Shown here piece after piece: positions 27,128-36,501 of a stretch of 64,000 nucleotides of DNA (position 1 is the first letter of the stretch; each line of letters starts with the position of its first letter). Position numbers and translations under genes: made by a program. Source of the stretch: Flavobacteriales bacterium. GTDB taxonomy: Bacteria > Bacteroidota > Bacteroidia > Flavobacteriales_F > PHOS-HE28. Under the pieces are notes generated by a model that had not been told where the DNA came from, ran no database searches, and saw only the letters and a list, made by a program, of their open reading frames with translations. Location of the stretch: the NCBI GenBank assembly GCA_030584065.1, contig CP129489.1, positions 1,450,640-1,514,639 on the forward strand. Direction: 5' to 3'.

Positions 27128-29521
27128 TCACCGCACCAGCACCACGTGCCCCGAGCGCTCGCGCTGGAAGCCTTGGGTATCGATGAGCCGCAGCCGCCAC
27201 GGATAGACTCCCAGCGGAACCTCGGCCCCGCGGGCGGTTCCGTCCCAGAGCATCCCCTTCTCGGAAGCGCTGAATAGCAATCCGCCCCAGCGGTCGAACA
27301 CGAGCAATTCGAAAGCGCGCGGGGTGCCCACGGTGGTGATAATGCCCCAGGAGTCATTGAATCCATCCCCGTTGGGGGTGAAGGCATTGGGAATCCAGGC
27401 GGCGAACTCATCCTCCACGCAGAGCAGATGGGTGGCGGTATCCGTGCAGCCCTGCGGATTGGAAACCACGAGCTGCACAGGGTAGCAGCCCACCGCGGGA
27501 AAGGAGACGGCAGGCGAAGGGGCCGTGCTTCCTGTGAGTGCGGTGTCACCGAAAGTCCAAGCCCAACCGGTGGCCCCGGAGGATAGGTCGAAGAAGGTCA
27601 CCTCGGGCTCCCCGATGGTGGTGACCGGCGGATCCGCGCTGAAAGCCGCTACCGGCGAAGCGGACACATGCAGGGTGTCCGGGCTCGCCCAAGTGGCGCT
27701 GCATCCCGCATTATCCGTTACCGTGAGCGCAACCGAATAGGAGCCTGCATCGCCGTAGCAGTGCGTGAACGCCTGGCCAGCACCGATCACCGTGCCATCG
27801 CCAAGGTTCCACGTGAGGGTCCCTTGGGGAGAAGCCGTATTGAAAGCCACGCACAGCGGCGCGCAGCCGGCCAGGGTATCCATGGTGAAGGAAGGCGAAG
27901 CCACGGAGCCGACTGCCACCTGCACCGCATCCTGACCGGACATGCAGCCGTTGGCATCCGTAACGGTCACCGCATAGGCACCGCTCACGGCCGGCGTAAT
28001 GGCCGGACCCTCGGGCAGCCAAGCGAAGGAATAAGGGGCGGTCCCGCCAATCGCGACGGCCTCAAGCACCAGCGACGCTCCGGCGCAAACTGCCGTGTCG
28101 CCCTGTGCGGTGACGGCCAAGGTGGCAGGCTCGGCCACCACCGCCGTCAGCGTGATGCTGCAGGCTGCCGCATCGGTAATGGTGCAGGTGTAGGTTCCAG
28201 CGGGCAGTCCCACGGCATCGGATGCAGCACTGACGGGGGGTGCCCAATTGAAGGCGTAAGGCGGACTTCCGCCTGCAACGGCGATGGACGCGCTCCCGTC
28301 CGAACCACCGTTGCAGGTGACCGGCTCCACGCTGACCACCGCCTCCGGAGCATCCGGCGGCGGAGCCAGCGTGACCCAGCCTCCGGTGGGGCATGCGCCC
28401 GGGCTGGTAGCCTGCACGTAATAGGTTCCGGCACCTAGGCCGGTGACCTCAGGCGTATCGGCACCGGGAATCGGCCACGTGTAGGTGACAGGTCCCACCG
28501 CACCGGTGACCTCTGCGGAGGCACTGCCATCGTTGCCCGCGCATGAAGGACCCTCGCTGGTGATGGAGAAGCCCAGGATGAGAATGGACAGGGACAGCGT
28601 GCGCTGCGAGCGGCAGCCATAGGAAAGGGTGACGGACACCTCGTAGCTGCCCGGCGCGGAAAAGACGTGACTTGGCGCGAGATCAGTGCTGGTATTGGCG
28701 GCGCCTGAAGCCGGGTCGTCGAAATCCCATACCCAGCTCTCCGCACAGGTCTGCATGCCGGTGATGGAAAGGGTATCTCCGAAGCACGTATACTGCACTG
28801 CCAGATCCTGCTCAATGGGCGCTTCGCTGATGCGCACATCATCGATGGCGACGCCATCGTAGCTGTTGCACGTGCTACCGGCCCCGAAGACGAATCGGAA
28901 CCGCACACTGGGCTCGCCAGCCAGGAATGCAAGGCATTGCGAGGCGGTCACCCATTGGCCGCTTCCCTGCCCGCCTGTGCATGCGCCCACGGTGGCCCCC
29001 ACTCGGCCCGACCATCCCATGCCGGGCGCGCCTTGATTGAGATTGGTGATGCTGGCCGCGTTGAACCAATTCGCATCCAGGCAATCCGGCGCATCGGCCA
29101 TCGACCCCGCATTGGCCCAGGTGGTCCCGCCATCGAGCGAGTACTGGAAGCCCAGCCCATCATAGGTGCGCTCGCACTCCCAGAAGATCCGGAATGAAAC
29201 CACCGGGTACTGAAGGGCCGAGAAGTCGAAGCATGGCCCCACCAGCCAGCTCTGCTGGCTGTAGTTGTAGAACGATCCCGTAAGTCCTCCGACGCACCAG
29301 CTGCGAAGGCCCTCCCCCGCGGTGCTGATGAGAGGATGCGCAGGGATGCCCCACGCCCAATCGCTGTTGGTGCCTCCGCTCGTCCAAGAGGGGCCGGCCT
29401 CAAAGCCCTCCTGATAGGGAAAGGTGGCGATCGTAGCACCGCACTGGGCAGCTGAACGATTCTGCACCAGCAGTGCGAAGCACAGCCCCAATAACCATCG
29501 CATCGTCATGAGAGGACGCAT
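27128..29521 (-). CDS. Large T9SS type-B surface protein with MAM-like, SprB-repeat and PKD modules
   Basis: This protein (about 797 residues) has a signal peptide, a MAM/jelly-roll-like domain (about 30-225, FPYQEGFEAGP to GVAIDDVRIS), a PKD domain (about 240-320), SprB-like repeats (about 335-480; GPVTYTWPIPGADTPEV), a further Ig-like segment, two PKD domains (about 557 and 634) and the type-B sorting/gliding-motility-associated end (about 709-797, IPNAFTPNGDGFNDSWG). It should be exported by T9SS and anchored at the cell surface. Of the possible ATGs (29551, 29521, 29509), the first lies inside a -7-like box (29549-29556), so 29521 is preferred. Its partners are unknown. It is followed by three similar genes upstream. 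Confidence 0.85.
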   Translation of the reverse strand: MRPLMTMRWLLGLCFALLVQNRSAAQCGATIATFPYQEGFEAGPSWTSGGTNSDWAWGIPAHPLISTAGEGLRSWCVGGLTGSFYNYSQQSWLVGPCFDFSALQYPVVSFRIFWECERTYDGLGFQYSLDGGTTWANAGSMADAPDCLDANWFNAASITNLNQGAPGMGWSGRVGATVGACTGGQGSGQWVTASQCLAFLAGEPSVRFRFVFGAGSTCNSYDGVAIDDVRISEAPIEQDLAVQYTCFGDTLSITGMQTCAESWVWDFDDPASGAANTSTDLAPSHVFSAPGSYEVSVTLSYGCRSQRTLSLSILILGFSITSEGPSCAGNDGSASAEVTGAVGPVTYTWPIPGADTPEVTGLGAGTYYVQATSPGACPTGGWVTLAPPPDAPEAVVSVEPVTCNGGSDGSASIAVAGGSPPYAFNWAPPVSAASDAVGLPAGTYTCTITDAAACSITLTAVVAEPATLAVTAQGDTAVCAGASLVLEAVAIGGTAPYSFAWLPEGPAITPAVSGAYAVTVTDANGCMSGQDAVQVAVGSVASPSFTMDTLAGCAPLCVAFNTASPQGTLTWNLGDGTVIGAGQAFTHCYGDAGSYSVALTVTDNAGCSATWASPDTLHVSASPVAAFSADPPVTTIGEPEVTFFDLSSGATGWAWTFGDTALTGSTAPSPAVSFPAVGCYPVQLVVSNPQGCTDTATHLLCVEDEFAAWIPNAFTPNGDGFNDSWGIITTVGTPRAFELLVFDRWGGLLFSASEKGMLWDGTARGAEVPLGVYPWRLRLIDTQGFQRERSGHVVLVR

Positions 29522-29600
29522 CCGCGGGTCCGCTGGTGGCCCGGCATGCAAATGAACACCGGGAAAGGGGAACCGTTCGAGGGTTTAGGGCCGGACGCAC

Positions 29601-31949
29601 TCACCGCAACAGGGTGAGCGTGCCGTGCAGCTTGTGCTCCTGACCATCCAGTCCCCGGGCGTCCAGAACGAAGAAGTAGGTGCCCTCTGAGGCGGGCTCA
29701 CCGGCAAAGGTCCTGCCATCCCAGGACTGGGCAGGGCGCTCGAGACGGGCCATTTCCTGGCCGTACCGGTTGTAGATGCGGAGGTCGAACCGCTCCAGTC
29801 CGGTTGAGGTCACCCGGAACTGGTCATTGCTGCCATCGCCGTTCGGCGTGAAGACGTTAGGTACGCTGACAGCGCTGGGGCCCGAAGCGCCTCGTGTAAC
29901 CAGGATCACCGTGACCGCTGAAGCGGTGCAACCTTGGCTGGTCACCATGAGCGTCACGGTGTAGGCACCCTCCTCCTCATACAGGTGGTCGGGATCGGTG
30001 ACGCTGCTCTCGGCGCCGTCCCCGAACTGCCAGAGGACCGCGGCATCCACTGGCACGCTGGTATTGGTGAATTGCACGGTGAGCGGTGCCTCCCCCTCGG
30101 TAGGAGCTGCGGTGAAAGATGCCCCGATCACGACCGCCGTCACCTCAGCGGACGCATCATCGGTGCCGCAGCCGTTCGTGCCCGTCACGGTATAGGTGCC
30201 CGGTTGATCCACGGTGATGGACGCCGTGGTCGCGAGCGTGCTCCAGAGATAGCCGTCCGCACCGGTGGCGGTCAGGGTCACGCTTTGCCCAGGGCATATC
30301 ACCGAAGGGCCGTCCAGCGAGATCGACACCGTGGGGCCGATACCCGCGCCGATCTCCACCTGGGCGGAACCGGTGCCACAGGCGTTGGTGCCGGTTACCG
30401 AGTAGGTCCCCGGCTGGGTGACCACGATGGAGGGGGTGAGCTCCGAGGTGCTCCAGGCAAAACTGTCAGCACCGCTGGCGATGAGGGTGACGGATTGGCC
30501 CGGGCAGAGCACGGAAGGGCCGTCGAGCGCGATGATCACCAGCGGCTCGGTGCCTTCGGCAATGGTGATGGAGGCCTGGCCTTCGCCGCAGCCGTTGGTA
30601 CCGGTCACGGAATAGGTCCCCGGCTGGTCCACGGTGATTGCCGGGGTTGCCGCGGCGGTGCTCCACACGTAGGCATCGGCACCGCTGGCCGTAAGGGTGA
30701 GGGTCTGCCCCGGACAAAGCGCGGCAGGCCCATCGGCCGCAATCGTCACCTCAGGCACTGCGCCGGCCGCCACCTCCACCTGTGCAGTGCCCGTGCCGCA
30801 TGCATCGGTTCCTGTCACGGAATAGGTGCCTGGCTGCGTGATGGTGACGGCAGCCGTTGCTTCCTGCGTGCTCCAGAGGTAGCTGTCGGCGCCACTTGCG
30901 GTGAGCGTCAAGCTTTGCCCGGGGCAGATATCCAACGGGCCGGAAGGATCGATGGTCACGGTCGGCCCCGTCCCTGACGGCAGGGTGTAATCCACGCAGA
31001 TGGGTGCGCCGCAATTCCCGATGGCGCAGAGCTGGATGGTCACCGGGCCGATGTCGGATGGTCCCGCGGTGTAGGTGGTGATGAGCGATGCCGGATCACT
31101 GAACGTGCCGCTGCCGCCCTGCCAGAGCACGCTCGCCACGGCTCCCGAGACGGCACCCGTGAGCTGAACGCTTCCGGTTCCGTTGCAGAGGCTTCCGTTG
31201 GCTTCCTCCACGCTCACCAGGATGGGCTCGAAGGGGGCTTGGCAGCCATAATTCACATAGGTCGCCTGCGCCTCACCGGGCCAGGAGAAGACCGCAGTGG
31301 CGCCATCGTTCAGGGCCGAAGGGCCGCCGTATGTGCCTTGGCTGTTCGTGAGCAAGGAACGGTCGTACACGACGGTATCGCTGCAGCCGCTGGGCAGGTA
31401 GGTGAGCACAAGGGTGCGCAGGCTGGAGGTCCCCGTAGGCACGGGGCTCACCGTGCCGCCATTGGTGTGGTTGGCGAAATGCCCACTGGTATTGCCGGGA
31501 GCCTGGAAGATGATGTGCAGGGTATCGCTGAGGTTGGCGAAGGAGTTGGCCGCCGTGCACATCTGGGTGCTCGTGATGAGCAGCACCTGGCTGCCCGGCG
31601 GGATGATTCCCTGCGGCGGCTCCACGAGCCAGCCGCAGCCTTGGATGGTGGCATTCAGGGCGTCGGTCAGCGCCGCGGTGCCGGCATCCTGCACAAGGCC
31701 GTTCCAGCTGTTGTTGGGCCAATCCGCCTCCAGCTCCGAGAGGGCGATGGCCACGGCGCCCGTCCTGAAGCGCACCATCTCATTCTGGCCCTCCGAGGCC
31801 CCCGGGCAGGCATCCAGATCGATGCAGGCATCCACCAGGATGCTCTCGATCTCCAGGCACTGATCGGGCACCTGTGCCTGCACGGGCAGGCCTAGGAGCA
31901 CCGCCATGGAGGCGAACAGCGCCTGGCGCAACGGAGCGAAAAGCTTCAT
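29601..31949 (-). CDS. T9SS type-B surface protein with four 70-residue Ig-like repeats
   Basis: This 782-residue protein has a signal peptide (MKLFAPLRQALFASMAVLL), an N-terminal domain of about 220 residues beginning CLEIESILVDACIDLDAC (resembling lamin-tail-type T9SS proteins), and then four tandem Ig-like repeats of exactly 70 residues (328-607), each with CPGQ, ASGAD, WST, PGTYSVTGT and CG. A PKD domain (about 615-690) and a type-B T9SS C-terminal domain (693-782, VPNVFTPNGDGSNDQF) end it. Start ATG 31949 follows the GACCTTTG box at 31969-31976, which excludes longer starts. An adhesin-like role is inferred. Confidence 0.85.
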   Translation of the reverse strand: MKLFAPLRQALFASMAVLLGLPVQAQVPDQCLEIESILVDACIDLDACPGASEGQNEMVRFRTGAVAIALSELEADWPNNSWNGLVQDAGTAALTDALNATIQGCGWLVEPPQGIIPPGSQVLLITSTQMCTAANSFANLSDTLHIIFQAPGNTSGHFANHTNGGTVSPVPTGTSSLRTLVLTYLPSGCSDTVVYDRSLLTNSQGTYGGPSALNDGATAVFSWPGEAQATYVNYGCQAPFEPILVSVEEANGSLCNGTGSVQLTGAVSGAVASVLWQGGSGTFSDPASLITTYTAGPSDIGPVTIQLCAIGNCGAPICVDYTLPSGTGPTVTIDPSGPLDICPGQSLTLTASGADSYLWSTQEATAAVTITQPGTYSVTGTDACGTGTAQVEVAAGAVPEVTIAADGPAALCPGQTLTLTASGADAYVWSTAAATPAITVDQPGTYSVTGTNGCGEGQASITIAEGTEPLVIIALDGPSVLCPGQSVTLIASGADSFAWSTSELTPSIVVTQPGTYSVTGTNACGTGSAQVEIGAGIGPTVSISLDGPSVICPGQSVTLTATGADGYLWSTLATTASITVDQPGTYTVTGTNGCGTDDASAEVTAVVIGASFTAAPTEGEAPLTVQFTNTSVPVDAAVLWQFGDGAESSVTDPDHLYEEEGAYTVTLMVTSQGCTASAVTVILVTRGASGPSAVSVPNVFTPNGDGSNDQFRVTSTGLERFDLRIYNRYGQEMARLERPAQSWDGRTFAGEPASEGTYFFVLDARGLDGQEHKLHGTLTLLR
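30129..30968 (-). repeat. Four tandem 210-bp coding repeats
   Basis: The repeats encode exactly 70 residues each, in frame, inside the surface protein gene. The motif order CPGQ-ASGAD-WST-PGTYSVTGT-CG recurs four times. DNA similarity is high between copies, so copy-number changes by slippage or recombination are possible. Confidence 0.8.
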
Positions 31950-31968
31950 GGGCGGATGTACTTGCATG

Positions 31969-31976
31969 CAAAGGTC
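31969..31976 (-). promoter_or_regulatory. -7 promoter box (GACCTTTG)
   Basis: The minus strand reads GACCTTTG, 19 nt before the ATG at 31949. It sets the start of the repeat-bearing surface protein. Confidence 0.4.
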
Positions 31977-32065
31977 GCCCCGCTCATGTGAGGCGGTCGT
32001 TACCACCGGCACGGGATGTCAACAAGGTTATTCCCAACCGAATGCCCTCAGGCCCGCTTGAACCC

Positions 32066-33562
32066 TTACCGGAATAGGGTGAAATGGCCAGTGCGGGACA
32101 CCTCGGCGGTGGGCTGGCAGGGGTCGCGCATGCGCATGGTGTAGGCGTAAACCCCCATGGGGCTGCCTCCCCCATCCCACTGAGCGGCAGGGTCATTGGT
32201 CTCCCAAACCACCTGGCCCCAACGATTGAACACGCGCAGCTCGTAGCCGTAGTCGGAAACATCCACGCGATCGGGCCAGCGGTCATTGTACCCGTCATCG
32301 TTCGGGGTGAACGCATTGGCGAGGAACAAGGTGGGCTCCGTGCGGACATCCAGCCTCACCGATGCGGTATCGTCGCACCGGTTGGGCTGGGTGCTGTAGA
32401 ACACGTAATCGTACAGGGCGTAGCGCCGGTGGTCCCACCGGAAGAAGGCTCCGCAATCGGTCGTCACCAGGCTATCACCGATGAAAAAGGCGCACGAATC
32501 CGCCACACTGCTCAGGCGTACCTCCACAGCAGGCGAGCAAGGCACCTGGACTACGGTGAATTCGGCGGGAAGCCTGGGGGTCACCCAAACACTGTCCTCC
32601 ACCGGCACGTTGCCGCAGCCGGATGCAGCGAAGGGCTGGAGCGAGATGGGCTGCCAGCCTCCGGCCGCAAACGCAACCAAGGGGTCGCGCTCGTTGCTGA
32701 AGCCCTCATTCCCCCACCGCCAGACGAGGGAATCGGCATCGGTTACCACCGTCGTCGCGAGTACCTGGAGGAACTGGCAGGCCGTATCGGGAGCGGCCAT
32801 GGAGGCGAAGGGCGCCGGCAACTCCAGCACATCCACCTGATCGGTGGCCACGCATCCCGTGGTGGTATCGGTGGCGGTGAGCGTGATGGTGCCGGATGTT
32901 CCCGGCTCCACCTGCAGGACCGGGGTGAGGGCCCCGGTGCTCCATTCGTAGACGTCCGGCTCGAATCCGTACTCGAGCTGGGCGGTGAGCAGCGGCGGCC
33001 CGCTCGGGCAATAGGTGAGCGGATCTCCGGTGATGGTGACGTCCGGATCGCCGAGCGTGAAGGCGATGACCGAGTTGCATCCCACCGGCGGCACGATCAC
33101 CGCCGCGTAGTTATTGCCCGGCATCCCCGTGAGGGTGAGGCTGGTATTGGTGGGGTCATGGGTCCAGAACCAGGTGAACGGACCGCCCGGACCCAAGGTG
33201 AGGGTGAAGGCGCCGTCAGACTCACCGGTGCAGGAGATATGCGTGATGGCCACGTTCCCCAGCGGGGGCACCACGGGGTCGAGAATGAGCGTGTCCAGGC
33301 TGGATTCGCACGTGGCGCCATCGGTGACGAAGACCGAATAGGCACCGGGCGCCAAGCCCCCCACCGTGGTGCCCGTGGCGGTATTGTCATGCGCCCAGGA
33401 ATAGGTGTATGGGCCGCCGGAGACGATGCCCACCGAGAGCGTGGCGTCATCATCGCCGGGACAGGTGATGGGCGTGCCGCTGAGCACCACATCGCATGCC
33501 GGCAGCTGCGCAAGGGCAAAGCCGTTCAACAGCAGCAGCGGCATCGCGATCGATCGCATCAC
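32066..33562 (-). CDS. T9SS type-B surface protein, two-repeat paralogue
   Basis: This 498-residue protein has a signal peptide (MMRSIAMPLLLLNGFALA), two SprB-like repeats of about 80 residues (about 22-100 and 102-180; CPGDDDATLSVGIVSGGPYTYSW and a CTGESDGAFTL copy), a central region (about 185-405) and a type-B T9SS domain (about 411-498, LFLANAFTPNDDGYNDRW). The C-terminal 310 residues are homologous to the downstream-coded neighbour at 33652-34908, e.g. CQFLQVLATTVVTDADSLVWRW versus CQNLAFLVNTLATNGDSLVW. The second ATG at 33559 is an alternative start. Function on the surface is not known. Confidence 0.82.
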   Translation of the reverse strand: MMRSIAMPLLLLNGFALAQLPACDVVLSGTPITCPGDDDATLSVGIVSGGPYTYSWAHDNTATGTTVGGLAPGAYSVFVTDGATCESSLDTLILDPVVPPLGNVAITHISCTGESDGAFTLTLGPGGPFTWFWTHDPTNTSLTLTGMPGNNYAAVIVPPVGCNSVIAFTLGDPDVTITGDPLTYCPSGPPLLTAQLEYGFEPDVYEWSTGALTPVLQVEPGTSGTITLTATDTTTGCVATDQVDVLELPAPFASMAAPDTACQFLQVLATTVVTDADSLVWRWGNEGFSNERDPLVAFAAGGWQPISLQPFAASGCGNVPVEDSVWVTPRLPAEFTVVQVPCSPAVEVRLSSVADSCAFFIGDSLVTTDCGAFFRWDHRRYALYDYVFYSTQPNRCDDTASVRLDVRTEPTLFLANAFTPNDDGYNDRWPDRVDVSDYGYELRVFNRWGQVVWETNDPAAQWDGGGSPMGVYAYTMRMRDPCQPTAEVSRTGHFTLFR

Positions 33563-33651
33563 GTGCTAGTTACGACGCATCCCGGCGCCGGCCGGTTGTT
33601 CCGCTTGCCGGACCGGAAAAAGGACGCAATGGCCCAGGATTCGGAAGCCGG

Positions 33652-34908
33652 TCACCGGAAGATGGTGAGATGCCCCCGCTTGACGATCTCGTTCGTCGGC
33701 GAGCATGGGTCGCGCATCTTCATCGTGTAGATGTATACGCCCATGGGTACCCCCGCCCCATCCCATTGCTCCTGGGGATTCGTGGTGCTCCAGATGCTCT
33801 CGCCCCACCGGTTGTAGAGCCTGAGCTCGTAACCCAGCTCAGGGACATCGACCCGGGTGGGCCACCGGTCGTTGATGCCATCCTCGTTGGGCGTGAAGGT
33901 GTTGGCGAGGAAGAGCGTAGGTTCGGTGCGCACATCAACGAGCGCCTGCAAGGTGTCGTTGCAGTTGTTCGCCTGCGTGGCGAAGAGCGTGTAGGTGTAC
34001 TCCCGATAGAGCCGGTGGTCCCATTGGAAGTAGGCCGCACAGTCGTGCGTGACCAGGCTGTCGCCGATGAAGAATGCGCAGGAGTCGGCCGTGCTTCCGA
34101 GCGTGATCTCCACGATCGGCCTGCAGGGAATCTGCCGGGCGGTGAAGATGGCCGGAACCTGGGGCCGGATGTAGATGCTGTCGAGCACCGGGATATTCCC
34201 GCATCCATCGAGGTCGAAGGCTTGCAGGGTCACGTACTGCCAGCCGCTGTTGGCGAAGGCGATCAGCGGATCGCGGGCATTGCTGAATCCGCCTCCGCTC
34301 CAGCGCCACACCAGAGAATCCCCGTTGGTGGCCAAGGTGTTGACCAGGAATGCCAGGTTCTGGCAGGCGCTGTCCACCATCACGGGCACGGCGAACGGGG
34401 GCGTGAGCTCCACCAGGTTCACCTGGTCCGTTGCGGCGCATCCGTTGGCATCGGTGGCCGTGACCGTGAATGCGCCGGTAGTGCCGGGCACCACCTGCAC
34501 AACAGGACCGATATCATTGCTGGTCCAGAGGTAATCGATGGGATTGAAGCCCCCAACGGGCGTAGCCGTGAGCACCGGCGGAGCCGAAGGGCAGTACGTG
34601 AGGATGCCGTCGATGACCACATCCGGCTCCACGAGCGTCTCCGTGAGGAAGGTCTCGCAGCCGTCATCGCCTGTGACCAATACATTATAGATGCCGGGAC
34701 CGAGTCCGGTTGCGGTGGGCGCATTCAGCCCGGGGGCATGGTCCCACAGATAGGTGAGGTTGGCTCCGCCGCCACCGGTGACGGTGAGTTCCCCATCATT
34801 CGCCCCGCCGCAGGAGATGGCGACCACACTGTAGCTGACGCCGCAATCCTCTTGGGCCAGCGCAGGAACGGCCAGCAGTGAGCCGATGAGCAGGTAGGCG
34901 GTGCGCAT
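33652..34908 (-). CDS. T9SS type-B surface protein, one-repeat paralogue
   Basis: This 418-residue protein has a signal peptide (MRTAYLLIGSLLAVPALAQ), a single SprB-like repeat (about 22-100), the same central region as its neighbour (PVLTATPVGGFNPIDYLW, DSLVWRWSGGGFSNARDPLI, CAFFIGDSLVTHDC) and a type-B sorting domain from about 328 (LFLANTFTPNEDGINDRW). It differs from the 498-residue paralogue by exactly one missing 80-residue N-terminal repeat. The ATG at 34908 gives a proper signal peptide; a GATCTTCG box at 34941-34948 supports it over a longer frame. Confidence 0.82.
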   Translation of the reverse strand: MRTAYLLIGSLLAVPALAQEDCGVSYSVVAISCGGANDGELTVTGGGGANLTYLWDHAPGLNAPTATGLGPGIYNVLVTGDDGCETFLTETLVEPDVVIDGILTYCPSAPPVLTATPVGGFNPIDYLWTSNDIGPVVQVVPGTTGAFTVTATDANGCAATDQVNLVELTPPFAVPVMVDSACQNLAFLVNTLATNGDSLVWRWSGGGFSNARDPLIAFANSGWQYVTLQAFDLDGCGNIPVLDSIYIRPQVPAIFTARQIPCRPIVEITLGSTADSCAFFIGDSLVTHDCAAYFQWDHRLYREYTYTLFATQANNCNDTLQALVDVRTEPTLFLANTFTPNEDGINDRWPTRVDVPELGYELRLYNRWGESIWSTTNPQEQWDGAGVPMGVYIYTMKMRDPCSPTNEIVKRGHLTIFR

Positions 34909-34940
34909 GAGGGTTCTGGCCCGGCCGAGCCGCAGCGGCG

Positions 34941-34948
34941 CGAAGATC
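34941..34948 (-). promoter_or_regulatory. -7-like promoter box (GATCTTCG)
   Basis: The minus strand reads GATCTTCG, 32 nt before the ATG at 34908. It lies inside the promoter-proximal part of the opposite end of the metallo-hydrolase gene region. Confidence 0.3.
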
Positions 34949-34988
34949 GGGAATGGAAGGCATTGGCCGCCACCCGCCGCCCTGGGCC

Positions 34989-36419
34989 TCACAGGACAAA
35001 GGACTCACCGCGCCGGGGGGTGGAAACACCTTTGAACCCATGCGCCAGGACGCGCTCCTTCAAGCCCATCACCGACCGCTCCACCCCGTGCACCAGGAAC
35101 AGCCGCTTCACCTTGGCCGGATCCTGGCAGGAGAGGAACCGGATGAGCTCGCCGCGATCGGCATGGGCGCTATAGAACTCCATGCGTGCGATGGAAGCAC
35201 GAACCGGCACCCGCTCCCTGAAGATCCGTACCTCCTCGAAGCCATCGAGCAGATCGGCGCCCAAGGTGCCGGGGGCGCAGAAGCCGACCGCGAGGACGCC
35301 ATTCGCCGGATCGGGCAGGCCGTGCAGCAGGTGGTGGCGGACGCGGCCTGCCTCCATCATGCCGCTGGCCGCAACGATGATACAGGGCTTCTTCAGCGCG
35401 TTGAGTTGCTTGCTGCGTTCAGGGCTCCGCACGAATTCGACGCCCGGGAAGCTGAAGAGGTCCGGATCGCGGTGTAGCTCTGCCCGCACCTCTGGCCGGA
35501 ACAGGGCATCGTAGCGCCGTACGATGTCGGTGGCGCTGATGGCCAGGGGGCTGTCCACGAAGACCGGAAGGCGCGGCAGCCGGCCGGCATTGGCCAGGGC
35601 GTTGAGGGTGTACAGGATCTCCTGCGTCTTGCCGATGCTGAAGGCGGGGATGATCAGGCGCCCCCCGCGGTCCACGCACACCTCGCGCACATGCCGGAGC
35701 AGCTCCTCTTCGGCTTCCGCAACCGCGGCATGGTCCCGGTCGCCATAGGTGCTCTCGCAGATGATGAGATCGGCCTGTGGGAAGGTCGCCGGCTCGGGAA
35801 GCAGCCGGTCCACATAGCGGCCAACATCGCCGGTGAAGGTGATCCGCTGGCGGTGCTCTCCGTCATCCGCTTCGACGTGGATGGCGGCGCTGCCCAGGAT
35901 GTGGCCGGTATCGGTGAAGACGACGCTCAGCCCCGGAGCAATGGAGAACGGTTTGTCATAGTCCTCGCACTGGAACAGGGCCATCGCCGGCTTCACATCC
36001 TCCACCGTGTAGAGCGGCCCCTCCTCCGATAGCGGCTGACCGCGCTCCCGAGCCCGCTTCGCATCATAGGCGTAATCGTACTCCTGGATCCGTGCGCTGT
36101 CCTCCAGCATGATGGCGCAGAGGTCGCGGGTGGCCGGCGTGCTCCAGATGGCGCCCTTGAAGCCTTCCTTCACCAGGCGCGGGATGAGTCCGCTGTGGTC
36201 GATGTGGGCATGGCTGAGCACCAGCACATCGATGGACCGCGGATCGAAGCCGAACCGTCGGTTGCGGTCCTTGCCGGTGCCGTCCTTCAGCCCCTCTCCC
36301 TGGAACATCCCGCAGTCCAGCAGCGCGCGCGTCACGGTGCCGTCGCTCCGCCGGAGCTCCAACAGGTGCTTGCTGCCGGTGACGGTGCCTGCCGCTCCAT
36401 GGAAGGTGATGGTGATCAT
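34989..36419 (-). CDS. Metallo-beta-lactamase / beta-CASP RNA hydrolase
   Basis: This 476-residue protein is a beta-CASP-type metallo-hydrolase of the CPSF73/Ysh1-like group. It has the zinc motif SHAHIDHSG (His70, His72, Asp74, His75), a further metal-site GHILGSAAI, the metal Asp in FTGDVGRY, the beta-CASP insertion with CESTYGDRDH and PAFSIGKTQEIL, and RMEFYSAHADRGEL with the C-terminal histidine. Such enzymes cut RNA, often as endonucleases or 5'-3' exonucleases. The start at 36419 (MITITFHG) matches the family; a longer frame goes into the divergent gene and was rejected. Confidence 0.88.
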   Translation of the reverse strand: MITITFHGAAGTVTGSKHLLELRRSDGTVTRALLDCGMFQGEGLKDGTGKDRNRRFGFDPRSIDVLVLSHAHIDHSGLIPRLVKEGFKGAIWSTPATRDLCAIMLEDSARIQEYDYAYDAKRARERGQPLSEEGPLYTVEDVKPAMALFQCEDYDKPFSIAPGLSVVFTDTGHILGSAAIHVEADDGEHRQRITFTGDVGRYVDRLLPEPATFPQADLIICESTYGDRDHAAVAEAEEELLRHVREVCVDRGGRLIIPAFSIGKTQEILYTLNALANAGRLPRLPVFVDSPLAISATDIVRRYDALFRPEVRAELHRDPDLFSFPGVEFVRSPERSKQLNALKKPCIIVAASGMMEAGRVRHHLLHGLPDPANGVLAVGFCAPGTLGADLLDGFEEVRIFRERVPVRASIARMEFYSAHADRGELIRFLSCQDPAKVKRLFLVHGVERSVMGLKERVLAHGFKGVSTPRRGESFVL

Positions 36420-36501
36420 GGCCACAAAGTACGCGGCCGGGCCGCGCCCCGGCATGAATGCCGCCGGAGTGCGGTCAACGGCCCAAATTCGCGGCGCTTC
36501 C

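Noticed and set aside
30129..30968. CRISPR-like array
   Set aside because: The 210-bp periodicity is continuous coding sequence of a surface protein with no spacers, so it is a protein repeat.
32084..33730. A 548-codon plus-strand frame opposite a T9SS protein gene
   Set aside because: It is antisense to a recognised T9SS type-B gene, is dominated by Gly, Arg and His, and has no motif or start box.
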